A stretch of 64,000 bases of DNA from JAJEFO01 sp965208685 (GCA_965208685.1 CBDBPL010000007.1:682001-746000), one strand, 5' to 3'. Positions 36,856 to 46,086 are shown, counted from the first letter of the stretch. Numbers and translations: made by a program. The notes: generated from the letters alone by a model not told the origin.

Positions 36856-36915
36856 TGCCAAGGCATTCCCCCGTTGTCACTGTCGCCGCGGAACGGAGCA
36901 ATTGTAGGAGATGGC

Positions 36916-37584
36916 TTGCCGGACGACCAGCATCCCGACCTGGAATGGCAGGGCGACGTGCCCGTCGCGTCGCGCTTTGGCGATCCGTACTACTCGCTGG
37001 AGGACGGGCTCGCCGAAGCAAGGCATGTCTTTCTCGCGGGCAACGGACTGCCCGACCGGTTCGTGCCGGGCTTTCACGTGGCCGAACTCGGGTTCGGAAC
37101 CGGTCTCAACGCCATTGCGGCGTGGGCCATGTGGCGCGAATCCGGAATGCCCGGGCCATTGCGCTTCACCTCGTTCGAACTGTGTCCAATGGCGCCAGCT
37201 GACATGTCGAGAGCGCTGTCGGCCTTTCCGGAGGTTTTCGGTCTGGCCGCGCCTCTCCTGGCTGCCCTGGGATCTGGTGCACAGGAATTCGTGGCCGACG
37301 GCTTGCACTTGAAGATCGTCTTGGGAGATGCCCGCGAGACCCTGGCGCGCTGGGACGATGCTGCGGACGCCTGGTTTCTTGACGGATTCGCCCCTGCGAG
37401 GAATCCGGAGCTTTGGACGCCACGCCTCCTGCGTCAGGTCGCGCTTCACACCCGTCCCGGAGCTACCGCGTCCACCTACAGCGCTGCCAGGTCCGTGCGC
37501 GCGGGCCTTGCCGATGCAGGTTTCGTCGTTGAGCGAGCGCCCGGGTTCGGTCGCAAGCGCCACATGACGATCGCCCGCTCATGA
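36916..37584 (+). CDS. mnmD: tRNA (5-methylaminomethyl-2-thiouridine)-methyltransferase MnmD
   Basis: A SAM-dependent methyltransferase of about 222 residues. The MnmD core is clear: SRFGDPYYSLEDGLAEARHVFLAGN, then AELGFGTGLNAIAAW (SAM motif I), WFLDGFAPARNPELW and TYSAARSVRAGLADAGF. The TTG at 36916 is proposed because AGGAG lies five bases upstream and the protein then begins just before the conserved LEWQGD; a TTG at 36874 is an alternative. The stop overlaps the next start (ATGA). It completes mnm5s2U synthesis in the tRNA wobble position. Confidence 0.93.
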   Translation: MPDDQHPDLEWQGDVPVASRFGDPYYSLEDGLAEARHVFLAGNGLPDRFVPGFHVAELGFGTGLNAIAAWAMWRESGMPGPLRFTSFELCPMAPADMSRALSAFPEVFGLAAPLLAALGSGAQEFVADGLHLKIVLGDARETLARWDDAADAWFLDGFAPARNPELWTPRLLRQVALHTRPGATASTYSAARSVRAGLADAGFVVERAPGFGRKRHMTIARS

Positions 37585-38456
37585 CGTCACAATCGAACCG
37601 GAACGGCATCCTTGTGATGATCGCGGCGACCTTCGTATTCGCCGTGCAGGACGGCATCTCGCAGCACCTGGCCGTGACATACAACACCTTCATGGTCGTG
37701 ATGATCAGGTACTGGTTCTTTGCCGCATTTGTCATTGCCATCGCAGCACGCCGACCTGGAGGCGTGCGTGCGACTGCAGCGACATCCCAACCGGCGCTCC
37801 AGATATTCCGGGGGCTGCTGCTTGCCGGCGAGATCTGCGTGGCGGTCTTCGGATTCACGCTCCTTGGACTGGTCGAAAGCCACGCGATCTTTGCCATATA
37901 TCCCCTGATCGTGATTGCGTTAGCAGGGCCGCTGCTTGGTGAACGGGCCGGATGGCGGCGATGGCTGGCCGTCCTTGCCGGCTTTCTCGGCATGCTCTTC
38001 ATTCTGCAGCCCGGGACCGGCGTGTTCAGGTCGGTCGCAATGATTCCCTTCATTTCAGCCTTAATGTTTGCGCTCTATTCGTTGACGACCCGCTACGCTG
38101 CGCGGAACGACAACACGGCGACATCTTTCTTCTGGACGGGGATAGTCGGAGCCGTGGCCATGACATTCATCGGTGCGCCGAACTGGGAATGGATGATGCC
38201 TGTCGACTGGCTGTGGATGCTGGCGCTCTGCATGACCGGCGTTGCCGGGCACTGGCTTCTGATCCGCTGCTACGAACTGGCCGAAGCCGGTGCCGTGCAG
38301 CCGTTCGCGTACTTTCACCAGGTCTTTGCGGCACTCATCGGGATCGTGGTGTTTCACGAGGCCCTGAGGGCAAACGTCGCACTGGGGGCCATGGTCATCC
38401 TTGCGGCGGGCGTGTTTGCGCTCTGGCGCGCATATGTCCAAGGGCGAGACGACTAG
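37581..38456 (+). CDS. DMT-superfamily (EamA) transporter
   Basis: A 291-residue membrane protein with about ten hydrophobic segments in two EamA repeats (first repeat LVMIAATFVFAVQDGISQHL; second FISALMFALYSLTTRYAA). This is the usual architecture of drug/metabolite exporters. It overlaps mnmD by four bases and is probably co-transcribed with it. The substrate is unknown. Confidence 0.93.
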   Translation: MTSQSNRNGILVMIAATFVFAVQDGISQHLAVTYNTFMVVMIRYWFFAAFVIAIAARRPGGVRATAATSQPALQIFRGLLLAGEICVAVFGFTLLGLVESHAIFAIYPLIVIALAGPLLGERAGWRRWLAVLAGFLGMLFILQPGTGVFRSVAMIPFISALMFALYSLTTRYAARNDNTATSFFWTGIVGAVAMTFIGAPNWEWMMPVDWLWMLALCMTGVAGHWLLIRCYELAEAGAVQPFAYFHQVFAALIGIVVFHEALRANVALGAMVILAAGVFALWRAYVQGRDD

Positions 38457-38532
38457 CGGCATCGCTCCAAGCCGGACGGGGCCTAAGGGCTGAAGAAGGT
38501 GCGGCGGCAGGACGGCGTTGCCTTGGGGCCGC

Positions 38533-39135
38533 TCACCCGGTTCCTTTCAATGCCGCAACGAGTCGGTCCACATCACCGCCCTGCTTGTCAAGCAGGGCCC
38601 CGATCTCGACGCGTTCGGACTTCAACAAGCTGATGCCTTCGATAAGGATGTCGATGAAAAGGGTCTTTCCCGAGCGGTCCGAAACCACGAAGCTCATCGC
38701 CAACGGTTCCCGGCCCTTCAGCCGAGCGATCGCGCGAACCTCGTGGACGCGACTCCTCTTGCGCGCATCGGTCACCTTGATGACACCGCCCTTGAATTCG
38801 CGGAACCGCTTTCCGTATTTCCGTGATATGTACCCCGAAAACGCGTCGGTGAATTCCCGAAGCTGCCTCGGCGAGGCGGTTCGCGCAGGTGGACCAAGCG
38901 CGGAGCGTGCAATCGCCTGTACATCCGCATAGTTGACAAAGATGTTCTCGAATTCCTTCAACGCGGTCTCAATCGGCATGCCGGAGTTGATGACCCGATG
39001 AATGTCGTTGACGACGGCGTCGATGAGCGAACGCGCCGCGTCGTCGCTCAGCGCATGGACAGGGGCAACGCGCAACGCAACGGCCCCGCAGGCGCCTGCG
39101 AACAGCAGGGTTCGGCGCGTCGGATCAGAATTCAT
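38533..39135 (-). CDS. mlaC: MlaC/Ttg2D family phospholipid-binding protein
   Basis: A 200-residue periplasmic protein of the Tgt2/MlaC family (FENIFVNYADVQAIARSALG, LREFTDAFSGYISRKYGKRF, VSDRSGKTLFIDILIEGISLL). MlaC carries phospholipids between the outer-membrane MlaA complex and the inner-membrane MlaFEDB transporter. The N terminus DPTRRTLLFAGACGAVAL has a twin arginine before a hydrophobic core, so Tat export is possible. The ATG at 39135 lies inside the end of mlaA. Overlapping mlaA-mlaC genes fit a two-gene lipid-asymmetry operon; mlaFEDB are not in the window. Confidence 0.92.
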   Translation of the reverse strand: MNSDPTRRTLLFAGACGAVALRVAPVHALSDDAARSLIDAVVNDIHRVINSGMPIETALKEFENIFVNYADVQAIARSALGPPARTASPRQLREFTDAFSGYISRKYGKRFREFKGGVIKVTDARKRSRVHEVRAIARLKGREPLAMSFVVSDRSGKTLFIDILIEGISLLKSERVEIGALLDKQGGDVDRLVAALKGTG

Positions 39136-39895
39136 CGTAGAGCTCTTCATATATCTCGTCATATAGGTCCTCGAACGGGTCGTGGCCGACGTGGTCAGGG
39201 TCCTGCTGGTTCAACTTGAACTTCCGGCTCTGGGTGTAGGAGAGTCGCAACTGCGCGTAACTGTCTGCACTGTCTCGGAGAATGCTGTCAACTGTATCGC
39301 TGAACTCGTAACGCACATTCAACGTGGCGGGAATCGTGGATGCCGTGTTCAAGATGGCTACGTCGCTGGAAATGTAGCTGACCGGATTGGTGGCAACATC
39401 GACGACCAACCCTGCAAAGTCCCTTTCCGTCGAGGGTCCCGCAAAGGGCAATTCCAGGTAGGCGCCTTCCCGTGCTCCCCACGCCGCCAGCGTGTCTCCA
39501 AAGCCCGTTTGCCGCCGTTCCATTCCAAAGCTGCCGGCAGCAGGATCAAACAGGCCCGCCACACCTACCGTGCTGTTGACGAGGAACCTGAAGAAGCTTT
39601 GGCCGGCACTTTCAATGTCGCCTTGCAGGACGTGGTTCGCGGCGGATTTCGGCTCGTCGAGATGCGCTGCAACATTGGACAGGCTGCGGCGGACAGGATT
39701 TGGCACTGTCGCTCCGTAGGCTTGGCTGAGCGGGCGGACGAGCACCCGGTCCGCTCCCTTGTTGAAGGTGTGGGTTACCCTGTTGAACGATTCATAGGGA
39801 TCGTGGATTGCACCTTCCTCCGGCGGTACGGAACATGCCGGAACGGCGAGCGCGACGGCGGCCAGAATTGCAATGTGCTGGAATTTGAGATGCAT
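39125..39895 (-). CDS. mlaA: MlaA (VacJ) family outer-membrane lipoprotein
   Basis: A 256-residue lipoprotein. After the signal sequence, the lipobox LAVPAC gives a lipidated cysteine near residue 20. The family motif DPYESFNRVTHTFNKGADR follows, then NVAAHLDEPKSAANHVLQGD, and FLVNSTVGVAGLFDPA with GFGDTLAAWG. MlaA removes mislocalised phospholipids from the outer leaflet. The start at 39895 fits the signal peptide; the frame upstream is not conserved. The C terminus is unusually acidic and ends in repeated Asp-Glu-Tyr-rich residues. Confidence 0.95.
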   Translation of the reverse strand: MHLKFQHIAILAAVALAVPACSVPPEEGAIHDPYESFNRVTHTFNKGADRVLVRPLSQAYGATVPNPVRRSLSNVAAHLDEPKSAANHVLQGDIESAGQSFFRFLVNSTVGVAGLFDPAAGSFGMERRQTGFGDTLAAWGAREGAYLELPFAGPSTERDFAGLVVDVATNPVSYISSDVAILNTASTIPATLNVRYEFSDTVDSILRDSADSYAQLRLSYTQSRKFKLNQQDPDHVGHDPFEDLYDEIYEELYDEF

Positions 39896-40085
39896 GCTGC
39901 GCACGATGTTTCCACTGACGATCCATGTTGATCCGGTGATCAATTCTAGTCTGCCATTGGGGCGGCGCAACAGAACCGGCGAAGTACCGCAAGAATTTTG
40001 AGGCAGGCCTGTTGCGCTCGGGTGACGCGGAGTGAAAATGGTCGAACAGGCGCGACATCCCGTCACGCCGGACAGGAGGAGCCAA

Positions 40086-40553
40086 ATGATGACCGACGTG
40101 GAGAAGAAGCTTCAGGAGATGGGGCTTGCATTGCCCGATTCGCCGCCGCCGGTGGCAAATTACGTGCCCTTTGTCATGTCCGGAGCCCTGCTCTTCGTGT
40201 CCGGCCAAATCTCGATGGACGCAGATGGCAATCTCATCACCGGCAAGCTGGGCGCTGAACTTGACGTGGAAGCCGGCGCCGCGGCAGCCGGGCGTTGCGC
40301 ATTGTCGTTGCTGGCCCAGGTGCGTGTCGCCTGCGATGGCGATTTCGGTCGTCTGGTTCGCGTCGTGAAGCTTGTTGGATTCGTCAATTCAACGCCTGAC
40401 TTCACGGATCAGCCAAAGGTGATCAACGGTGCCTCGGATCTCTTGGTTGCCGTCTTGGGCGACGCCGGACGACATTCGCGCTCCGCCGTCAGTGCCGGAG
40501 CGCTTCCCTTGAACGTCGCGGTCGAGATCGAAGGCATCTTTGAAGTGTCGTGA
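40086..40553 (+). CDS. RidA/YjgF family protein
   Basis: A 155-residue protein of the RidA (enamine/imine deaminase) family: FVSGQISMDADGNLITGKLG, VKLVGFVNSTPDFTDQPKVINGASDLL and the C-terminal HSRSAVSAGALPLNVAVEIE with the conserved arginine. RidA proteins hydrolyse reactive 2-aminoacrylate released by PLP enzymes. AGGAGG precedes the ATG at 40086. Its stop overlaps the phosphodiesterase start (GTGA). Confidence 0.93.
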   Translation: MMTDVEKKLQEMGLALPDSPPPVANYVPFVMSGALLFVSGQISMDADGNLITGKLGAELDVEAGAAAAGRCALSLLAQVRVACDGDFGRLVRVVKLVGFVNSTPDFTDQPKVINGASDLLVAVLGDAGRHSRSAVSAGALPLNVAVEIEGIFEVS

Positions 40554-41317
40554 AAGTCCTGTTGCCAAGGGAGTTCCTGACCCGCCCAATCGCCCATCGC
40601 GCGCTGCATGACGCTTCTGATGGACGGCCGGAAAACTCGCGTGCGGCGGTCAATGCCGCACTGGAACATGGATACGGGATCGAGATCGACGTTCAACTCA
40701 CGTCGGACGGGCAGGCGGCTGTCTTCCATGACTATACATTGGAGCGGCTGACAGGCCGTGAAGGTCTCGTGCGCGAGCAATCCATTCAGGAACTCGCTTC
40801 CATTGCGCTCAGGGGAAGCAGCGAGTCCATCCCGGATCTCGCGGAAGTCCTGGGCTTGGTCGCGGGCCGCGTTCCGCTCCTGATCGAAATCAAGGATTGG
40901 GACGGAACGTTCGGTCCGGATGTTGGTTCTCTCGAAAGCGCGGTCGCAAAGGTCCTGGAAGGGTATGATGGTCCCGCGGCGGTAATGTCCTTCAATCCGC
41001 ATAGCGTTGCGGCCATGCAGACGCTGGCACCCGGTGTGCCACGAGGCCTTGTGACCTGCGCATTCCGCGAGGCGGACTGGCCGATTCCAGAGGCCAGGCG
41101 TGCCGAGCTTGCGGGAATCCCGGACTACGAGCAAGCGGGAGCATCGTTCATCAGCCACGAGATCCGGGATCTGGCCAGCGCGAGAGTGCTGGAACTCAAG
41201 CAGCGTGGCGCGGACATCCTCTGCTGGACGGTGCGATCCGCCAAGGAAGAGCGCCGTGCGCGCGCCATCGCAGCCAACGTGACGTTTGAAGGGTATCTTC
41301 CTGATCATGCGGACTGA
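40550..41317 (+). CDS. Glycerophosphodiester phosphodiesterase
   Basis: A 255-residue GDPD-family TIM-barrel enzyme that splits glycerophosphodiesters into glycerol 3-phosphate and an alcohol. The catalytic motifs are AHRALHD followed by RPENSRAAV, GIEIDVQLTSDGQAAVFHD (Glu, Asp, His) and LLIEIKD. The start is GTG at 40550, coupled to the RidA stop. The length is that of the short cytoplasmic UgpQ-type enzymes, and no signal peptide is present. Confidence 0.94.
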   Translation: MKVLLPREFLTRPIAHRALHDASDGRPENSRAAVNAALEHGYGIEIDVQLTSDGQAAVFHDYTLERLTGREGLVREQSIQELASIALRGSSESIPDLAEVLGLVAGRVPLLIEIKDWDGTFGPDVGSLESAVAKVLEGYDGPAAVMSFNPHSVAAMQTLAPGVPRGLVTCAFREADWPIPEARRAELAGIPDYEQAGASFISHEIRDLASARVLELKQRGADILCWTVRSAKEERRARAIAANVTFEGYLPDHAD

Positions 41318-41352
41318 TCGCAGCTTCGGTCACGACACGCTAAAGTGCACGC

Positions 41353-42537
41353 ATGAGCGAATCCGCGCTGGAAATCTCGACGCTGGCAAGCCTGTCGGCG
41401 ATTGCACCCGAAGACTGGGATGCCTGTGCCGGCGCTGAGACCGCGGACGGCCTGCGTCCCGTCGATCCCTTCACCACCCACCGGTTCCTGAACCTTCTGG
41501 AGACAAGTGGCTCGGTCGGTTCTGGCACGGGATGGCTGCCGCGACATCTTGCAGTCCGGGACAAGGGTGAAGTGGTGGCGGTTGCGCCACTCTACGTGAA
41601 GGGTCACAGCCAGGGCGAATACATCTTCGATCACAACTGGGCCCATGCCTGGGAACGGGCCGGAGGCAGATACTACCCGAAGTTGCAGATTGCCGTGCCG
41701 TTTACGCCAGTAACAGGGCGTCGTTTTCTCATGCGTCCAGGGTGCCGGGCGGACTGCTTTGGAGCGCTGTTGAATGGCGCGCTACATATCGCCGTCGAGA
41801 ACAGGCTTTCGTCCGTGCATGCCACGTTCTGCGCGGAGGATGAGGCCGCCCGTGGCCGCGAACTCGGGTTTCTGCACCGCGTGACGCGGCAGTACCGGTG
41901 GGTAAACGAGGGTTACGAAGACTTTGACGGCTTTCTGTCGGCGCTGTCGTCGCGCAAGCGAAAGGCGATCCGACGGGAGCGGCGCATTGCGCAATCCTTC
42001 GGAGGTGACATCGTGGCCCTCACCGGCGACGCCATTCAGCCGGGGCACTGGAACGCCTTCTGGGAATTCTACCAGGACACGGGTGCACGCAAATGGGGCA
42101 GGCCGTACCTGACGCATGCTTTTTTTGACCAGGCTCGGGAGCAGCTTGCTGACGACATTCTTCTGGTCCTGGCGATCCGCGAAGGTTGTCCGGTTGCGGG
42201 CGCGTTGAACTTCGTGGGACGCGAGACGGTCTTTGGCCGCTATTGGGGCGCAATCGAGTATCACGACTGCCTGCACTTCGAGCTCTGCTACTATCAGGCA
42301 ATCGACTATGCAATTGCCAATGGGCTTGGCGCGGTCGAAGCTGGCGCCCAGGGTGACCACAAGCTGGCGAGAGGATATCTGCCAACGGAGACTCACTCGC
42401 TGCATTGGGTGGCGGATTCGGGGTTTGCCAGCGCTGTAGAGGAGTATCTTGAGGCGGAGCGGGCCGCGGTTGACGACGACATAGAGGTGCTCACGAGCTA
42501 CGGCCCGTTTCGGAAAGTCAAGGAGGAACCGGAATGA
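41353..42537 (+). CDS. FemAB-like/DUF482 (GNAT-fold) protein
   Basis: A 394-residue protein of the family described as peptidogalycan biosynthesis/recognition (DUF482), with a double GNAT-like fold. Recognisable parts are YIFDHNWAHAWERAGGRYYPKLQ, KRKAIRRERRIAQSFGG, WEFYQDTGARKWGRPYLT and GLGAVEAGAQGDHKLARGYLP. Family members are cytoplasmic and of uncertain substrate, probably aminoacyl- or acyl-transferases. Its stop overlaps the phhB-like gene (ATGA). Confidence 0.9.
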   Translation: MSESALEISTLASLSAIAPEDWDACAGAETADGLRPVDPFTTHRFLNLLETSGSVGSGTGWLPRHLAVRDKGEVVAVAPLYVKGHSQGEYIFDHNWAHAWERAGGRYYPKLQIAVPFTPVTGRRFLMRPGCRADCFGALLNGALHIAVENRLSSVHATFCAEDEAARGRELGFLHRVTRQYRWVNEGYEDFDGFLSALSSRKRKAIRRERRIAQSFGGDIVALTGDAIQPGHWNAFWEFYQDTGARKWGRPYLTHAFFDQAREQLADDILLVLAIREGCPVAGALNFVGRETVFGRYWGAIEYHDCLHFELCYYQAIDYAIANGLGAVEAGAQGDHKLARGYLPTETHSLHWVADSGFASAVEEYLEAERAAVDDDIEVLTSYGPFRKVKEEPE

Positions 42538-42821
42538 GCGACAGACTGGATGGAGACGCACGCCGGGAGGCTCTTGCCCGGCTTTCGGAATGCGGTTGGA
42601 TCGAGGTTGAAGGTCGGGATGCCATCATGAAGACCTTCAAGTTCAGGAATTTCGTTGAGGCGTGGGGGTGGATGACGCAAATGGCTATCGTGGCCGAAAA
42701 GATGAACCACCACCCCGAATGGTTCAATGTCTACAACCGAGTTGAGGTCACGCTGACGAGCCATGACGTTGACGGCCTGAGCCAGCGCGACCTCAAGCTT
42801 GCAGACAAGATGGATGCCTGA
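42534..42821 (+). CDS. phhB: 4a-hydroxytetrahydrobiopterin dehydratase
   Basis: A 95-residue pterin-4a-carbinolamine dehydratase. The active-site motif is KMNHHPEWFNVYNRVEVTLTSHD (histidine pair near residue 60) and the C terminus is GLSQRDLKLADKMD. It normally recycles pterin cofactor for aromatic amino acid hydroxylases; where no such hydroxylase exists, a role in folate or molybdopterin metabolism has been proposed for homologues. Four-base overlap with the upstream gene. Confidence 0.96.
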   Translation: MSDRLDGDARREALARLSECGWIEVEGRDAIMKTFKFRNFVEAWGWMTQMAIVAEKMNHHPEWFNVYNRVEVTLTSHDVDGLSQRDLKLADKMDA

Positions 42822-42828
42822 GGCAGGA

Positions 42829-42860
42829 GCCAGCCTGCCATCACTCGTCCCCAGGCTGGC
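42829..42860. terminator. Hairpin between convergent genes
   Basis: GCCAGCCTG (42829-42837) pairs perfectly with CAGGCTGGC (42852-42860) across a 14-base loop. It lies between the ends of phhB (+) and the peroxiredoxin gene (-). There is no long T tract, but the position suggests a bidirectional terminator. Confidence 0.55.
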
Positions 42861-42905
42861 TGGCATTTCCCGTCGCAACCCGGGAACCTGTCGGACGGTC
42901 GGGCG

Positions 42906-43391
42906 TCAGACTATCTCGAGGAGCGACTCTCCTGCGGTCAGGCTGCAGACACCGCTGTCCTCTTCGACCTGGAGAATCTTGATTTCTCCGTCCTCGATCA
43001 GCATTGCGCATCGCGTCATGCGATCCTTGAGGCCGACGGCGGGCACGCTGAACGCAAGTTCAAGACCCTTCGCAAGCTCGCTGTTCCAGTCGGCCAGCAT
43101 CGTGATGCCGGCGGCGTTCGCGCCCGAGGCCTCGCCCCAATGCTCCATCACGAGCACGTCGTTGGCCGAGACGCAAATGATTTCGTCAATTCCCTTCGCC
43201 CGGAAGGCATCAGCGGTGCGGACAAAGCTTGGCAGATGCGCAGTGTCGCAGGTTGAAGTGTAGGCACCGGGCAAACCAAACAGCACCACTCGGCGCCCGG
43301 CCGTCCGCTCCGAGATGTCGACTTCGGTCACGTCGCTTCCCGCCTTGTGCAAGAGCGTAGCCGAAGGAATTCTGTCACCCACCTGGGCCAT
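42906..43391 (-). CDS. Peroxiredoxin, Prx5 (AhpC/TSA) type
   Basis: A 161-residue thiol peroxidase. The peroxidatic cysteine lies in GLPGAYTSTCDTAHLPSF, the Prx5 form of PGxxTxxC, and DEIICVSANDVLVMEHW follows. Additional cysteines in RCAMLIEDG and SGVCSL could serve as resolving residues. The start at 43391 gives the standard N terminus AQVGDRIPSATL. It is divergent from the ferredoxin reductase-like gene. Confidence 0.95.
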   Translation of the reverse strand: MAQVGDRIPSATLLHKAGSDVTEVDISERTAGRRVVLFGLPGAYTSTCDTAHLPSFVRTADAFRAKGIDEIICVSANDVLVMEHWGEASGANAAGITMLADWNSELAKGLELAFSVPAVGLKDRMTRCAMLIEDGEIKILQVEEDSGVCSLTAGESLLEIV

Positions 43392-43468
43392 CGTCTGAGT
43401 CTCCCAATTGCCAAATTCGCTGCCGAGGTTATATGCCTTTTGACGATAGAAGCCAGTGGTCAACGTGA

Positions 43469-44674
43469 ATGGGCGGAATTCTGATCATCGGAGCAGGCCA
43501 GGCAGGGGCGTCCCTCGCCGAAAAGCTGCGCGCGGCAGGATTTGGCGGTGAAGTGACTCTGATCGGTGACGAGCCCGTGCCGCCATACGAGCGTCCTCCA
43601 TTGTCGAAAGCCTACCTGATGGGCGAGATGGTTGAGGAGCGCCTCTATCTGAGACCTCCCTCGATTTACGACGACAAGGACATCGGGCTTCGCCTAGGGG
43701 CTCCCGTTGACGCCATAGACGTTCTCAAGAAGACGGTGACGATTGGAGATGACAGCCTGTCCTACGATCAACTCGCGCTTGCAGTTGGATCTGTTCCGAA
43801 TCGCTTGCCGCACGCAATAGGTCGTGATCTGGCAGGCATCCATACTGTACGCACTCTGGCCGACATTGACCGAATCCGCCCGCGCTGCCGCCAAGGCGCG
43901 CAAGTGCTCGTGGTGGGCGGCGGCTATATCGGGCTGGAGGCGGCTTCCGTGGCCGCGAAACTCGGGCTGAAGGTCACTCTTGTCGAATTGACCGAGCGTA
44001 TCCTGCAACGCGTCGCCGCGAGCGAGACGTCGGACGCAATTCGTGCGGAACATCAGGCTCGCGGCGTCGACATTCGAGAAGGTGTCGGGGTTGAGTGCTT
44101 GACGGGAGAAGGTCAAGTCTCAGGCGCGAAGCTCACGGATGGATCGACGATCGACCTGGATTTCGTAATCGTGGGTACCGGAATCCGTCCCGACACGCGC
44201 CTCGCGGAGGCAGCCGGAATCGATTGCGACAACGGCATTCTTGTGGACGAGTTCGGACGCACCTCGGCTGTGGATGTCTGGGCCGCCGGGGACTGCACAT
44301 GCTTTCCTTACATGGGGAACCGGCTGCGGCTCGAATCCGTGCAGAACGCAATTGATCAGGCGGAGGCCGTTGCCGCGAACATGCTGGGCGCTCAATCGCC
44401 TTACGTCCCTGTCCCCTGGTTCTGGTCCGACCAATACGACCTGAAACTCCAGATTGCAGGCTTGAGCGCCGGTTATGACAGGGTCGTGTCGCGCAAATCC
44501 GAGAAGGGGCGGAGTCACTGGTACTTCCGGGGCGAACGGTTCCTCGCAGTGGATGCCATCAATGCACCTCGCGACTACATGATAGGCAAGCGGTTGCTCG
44601 AAATGTCCAAGAACGTCGAGCCGGCTCAAGTTCAGGATCCGGAATCGGACTTGAAGGCGCTATTGAAGGCATGA
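43469..44674 (+). CDS. FAD/NAD-dependent ferredoxin (rubredoxin) reductase
   Basis: A 401-residue pyridine nucleotide-disulfide-type reductase. FAD motif ILIIGAGQAGASLAEKLRA at the N terminus, PPYERPPLSKAYL, NAD motif VLVVGGGYIGLEAASVA near residue 148, and VWAAGDC. The C-terminal domain contains VPWFWSDQYDLKLQIAGL, typical of reductases that feed electrons to ferredoxins of Rieske oxygenases or P450s. No ferredoxin gene is adjacent. The stop overlaps rsmD (ATGA). Confidence 0.94.
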   Translation: MGGILIIGAGQAGASLAEKLRAAGFGGEVTLIGDEPVPPYERPPLSKAYLMGEMVEERLYLRPPSIYDDKDIGLRLGAPVDAIDVLKKTVTIGDDSLSYDQLALAVGSVPNRLPHAIGRDLAGIHTVRTLADIDRIRPRCRQGAQVLVVGGGYIGLEAASVAAKLGLKVTLVELTERILQRVAASETSDAIRAEHQARGVDIREGVGVECLTGEGQVSGAKLTDGSTIDLDFVIVGTGIRPDTRLAEAAGIDCDNGILVDEFGRTSAVDVWAAGDCTCFPYMGNRLRLESVQNAIDQAEAVAANMLGAQSPYVPVPWFWSDQYDLKLQIAGLSAGYDRVVSRKSEKGRSHWYFRGERFLAVDAINAPRDYMIGKRLLEMSKNVEPAQVQDPESDLKALLKA

Positions 44675-45243
44675 GGATAATCGGGGGCCGCTTGCGGGGA
44701 TTGAACCTTGCAGCCGTCGGCAAGAGGAGAGCAGGGTCGCAACTCAGGCCGACGACTGACCGGGTTCGCGAAAGTCTCTTCAACCTTCTCCTTGGCGGAC
44801 GATTTGGCGATCCGGTGACCGGTGCCCGCGTGCTGGACTTGTTTGCCGGCACCGGCGCGCTTGGTCTTGAAGCACTTTCGCGAGGTGCGATTTTCGCAAC
44901 ATTCGTGGAGAATGGACGCACGGCCTCGAAAATTCTTCAGGAAAATATTGCAAGGGCGGCAGCTGAGGAGGAATCCCGTCTGGTTCGCGGCGACGCGACT
45001 CGTCTCGTGCGGGCGCCAGTTGAGCCGGCAACCCTGGTCTTCCTCGATCCGCCATATCGCCGTGAGCTTGGCGGACCTGCGCTCCTTGCGGCCCGGTCAG
45101 GCGGGTGGATTGCCGATGGAGCGTTGATTGCCTGGGAGGAAGCCGACGAGGTTGCACCTCCTCCGGGAATTGCCAGACTGGACGCTCGAAGATTCGGCGA
45201 TGTTTGCCTGACCCTTTGCAGGATGGAAGCGCCAGGCGCTTGA
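44671..45243 (+). CDS. rsmD: 16S rRNA (guanine966-N2)-methyltransferase RsmD
   Basis: A 190-residue SAM-dependent methyltransferase. It begins MRIIGGRLRGLNL, then RPTTDRVRESLFNLL, the SAM motif VLDLFAGTGALGLEALSRGA and the catalytic VFLDPPY. It methylates G966 of 16S rRNA in the 30S subunit. Coupled by a four-base overlap to the reductase upstream. Confidence 0.96.
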   Translation: MRIIGGRLRGLNLAAVGKRRAGSQLRPTTDRVRESLFNLLLGGRFGDPVTGARVLDLFAGTGALGLEALSRGAIFATFVENGRTASKILQENIARAAAEEESRLVRGDATRLVRAPVEPATLVFLDPPYRRELGGPALLAARSGGWIADGALIAWEEADEVAPPPGIARLDARRFGDVCLTLCRMEAPGA

Positions 45244-45706
45244 AGCACGGCGCACGTGATCACGATCCACGGTTGCCGACCGTCAGGCGATGACAGCCTT
45301 CGCCGGAACTGCCGCTTCCGCATCCCGGACATTCCGATATGCAGCGGGGCGGCACTGCAGGCATTGGTCTTCGCGCATGTCGCCGAAATGCGGCACGAAT
45401 TCTTCCAGAATTCCCTTGATGTTGAGGACGAGCAATGGCCGAGTTTTGTGCCCCCAGTGCCTCAGTAGTCCTTGGAAACCGGGGCTCTCGGTGCGGGACG
45501 TCGACTTGGGTCCATTTGTCTTCAGGCAGAAAAATGCGTTTACAAACTGGCGTTTGAATACAACTTGTCAAAGTGTAAATTTGCCGTTGGATGGAGTGAA
45601 CAGTTCTGCACGGTCATCGGGCGGGCAGGGGCTCTGGAAGCGCCTGACCTCGATGAGCGGTCGCTTTCGAGGTCAAGTCATCGCCCTGACGCATAACGCC
45701 GAAGCG
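45244..45706. other. Gap marking the start of the accessory island
   Basis: No supported gene. Around 45530-45600 the base composition becomes AT-rich, with CAAAC-TGGC-GTTTG forming a small inverted repeat; this may be a promoter that lost its gene. The segment separates core genes (rsmD) from toxin-antitoxin and IS-rich DNA. Confidence 0.5.
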
Positions 45707-46042
45707 TCACGCGACCGCTTCAAGTCCCTTCGCCTTCACGAGAGCGAGAAGCTTCGCGGACGGTCCTCCAGGTCGCTTTTCCCCACGCTCCCACTTGCTC
45801 ACCAGCCCCGGCGAGACATTCAGATGACGTGCAAAGACCGTCTGGCTTGCAGCCTCGCCAAGTCGCAGTTCGCGGATTTCCTCGGGAGTCATGGCCTTGA
45901 TCGGAGTGAGGCAGAGCTCGTCGAACTCCGCCATGGTTTTCTTTGAAATGAGATCCAGGTCTCTCATGTCTTGGGCTGCGGCGTGCATTTGCGCCATCAC
46001 CTCGGACTTGTACTGCTTTCCTGCATTGTTCGTGTCGGTCAT
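45707..46042 (-). CDS. XRE/HigA-like antitoxin
   Basis: A 111-residue protein with a C-terminal helix-turn-helix: MTPEEIRELRLGEAASQTVFARHLNVSPGLVSKWERGEKRPGG. The arrangement (unstructured N-terminal half, MqsA/HigA-like HTH at the C terminus) is typical of antitoxins. It is 44 bases downstream of a RelE-like toxin on the same strand, toxin first, like higBA. Confidence 0.9.
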   Translation of the reverse strand: MTDTNNAGKQYKSEVMAQMHAAAQDMRDLDLISKKTMAEFDELCLTPIKAMTPEEIRELRLGEAASQTVFARHLNVSPGLVSKWERGEKRPGGPSAKLLALVKAKGLEAVA

Positions 46043-46086
46043 TTAGGTCACTCTCTTTCTTCAAGATGTAAGTCACATGCGTTCGA

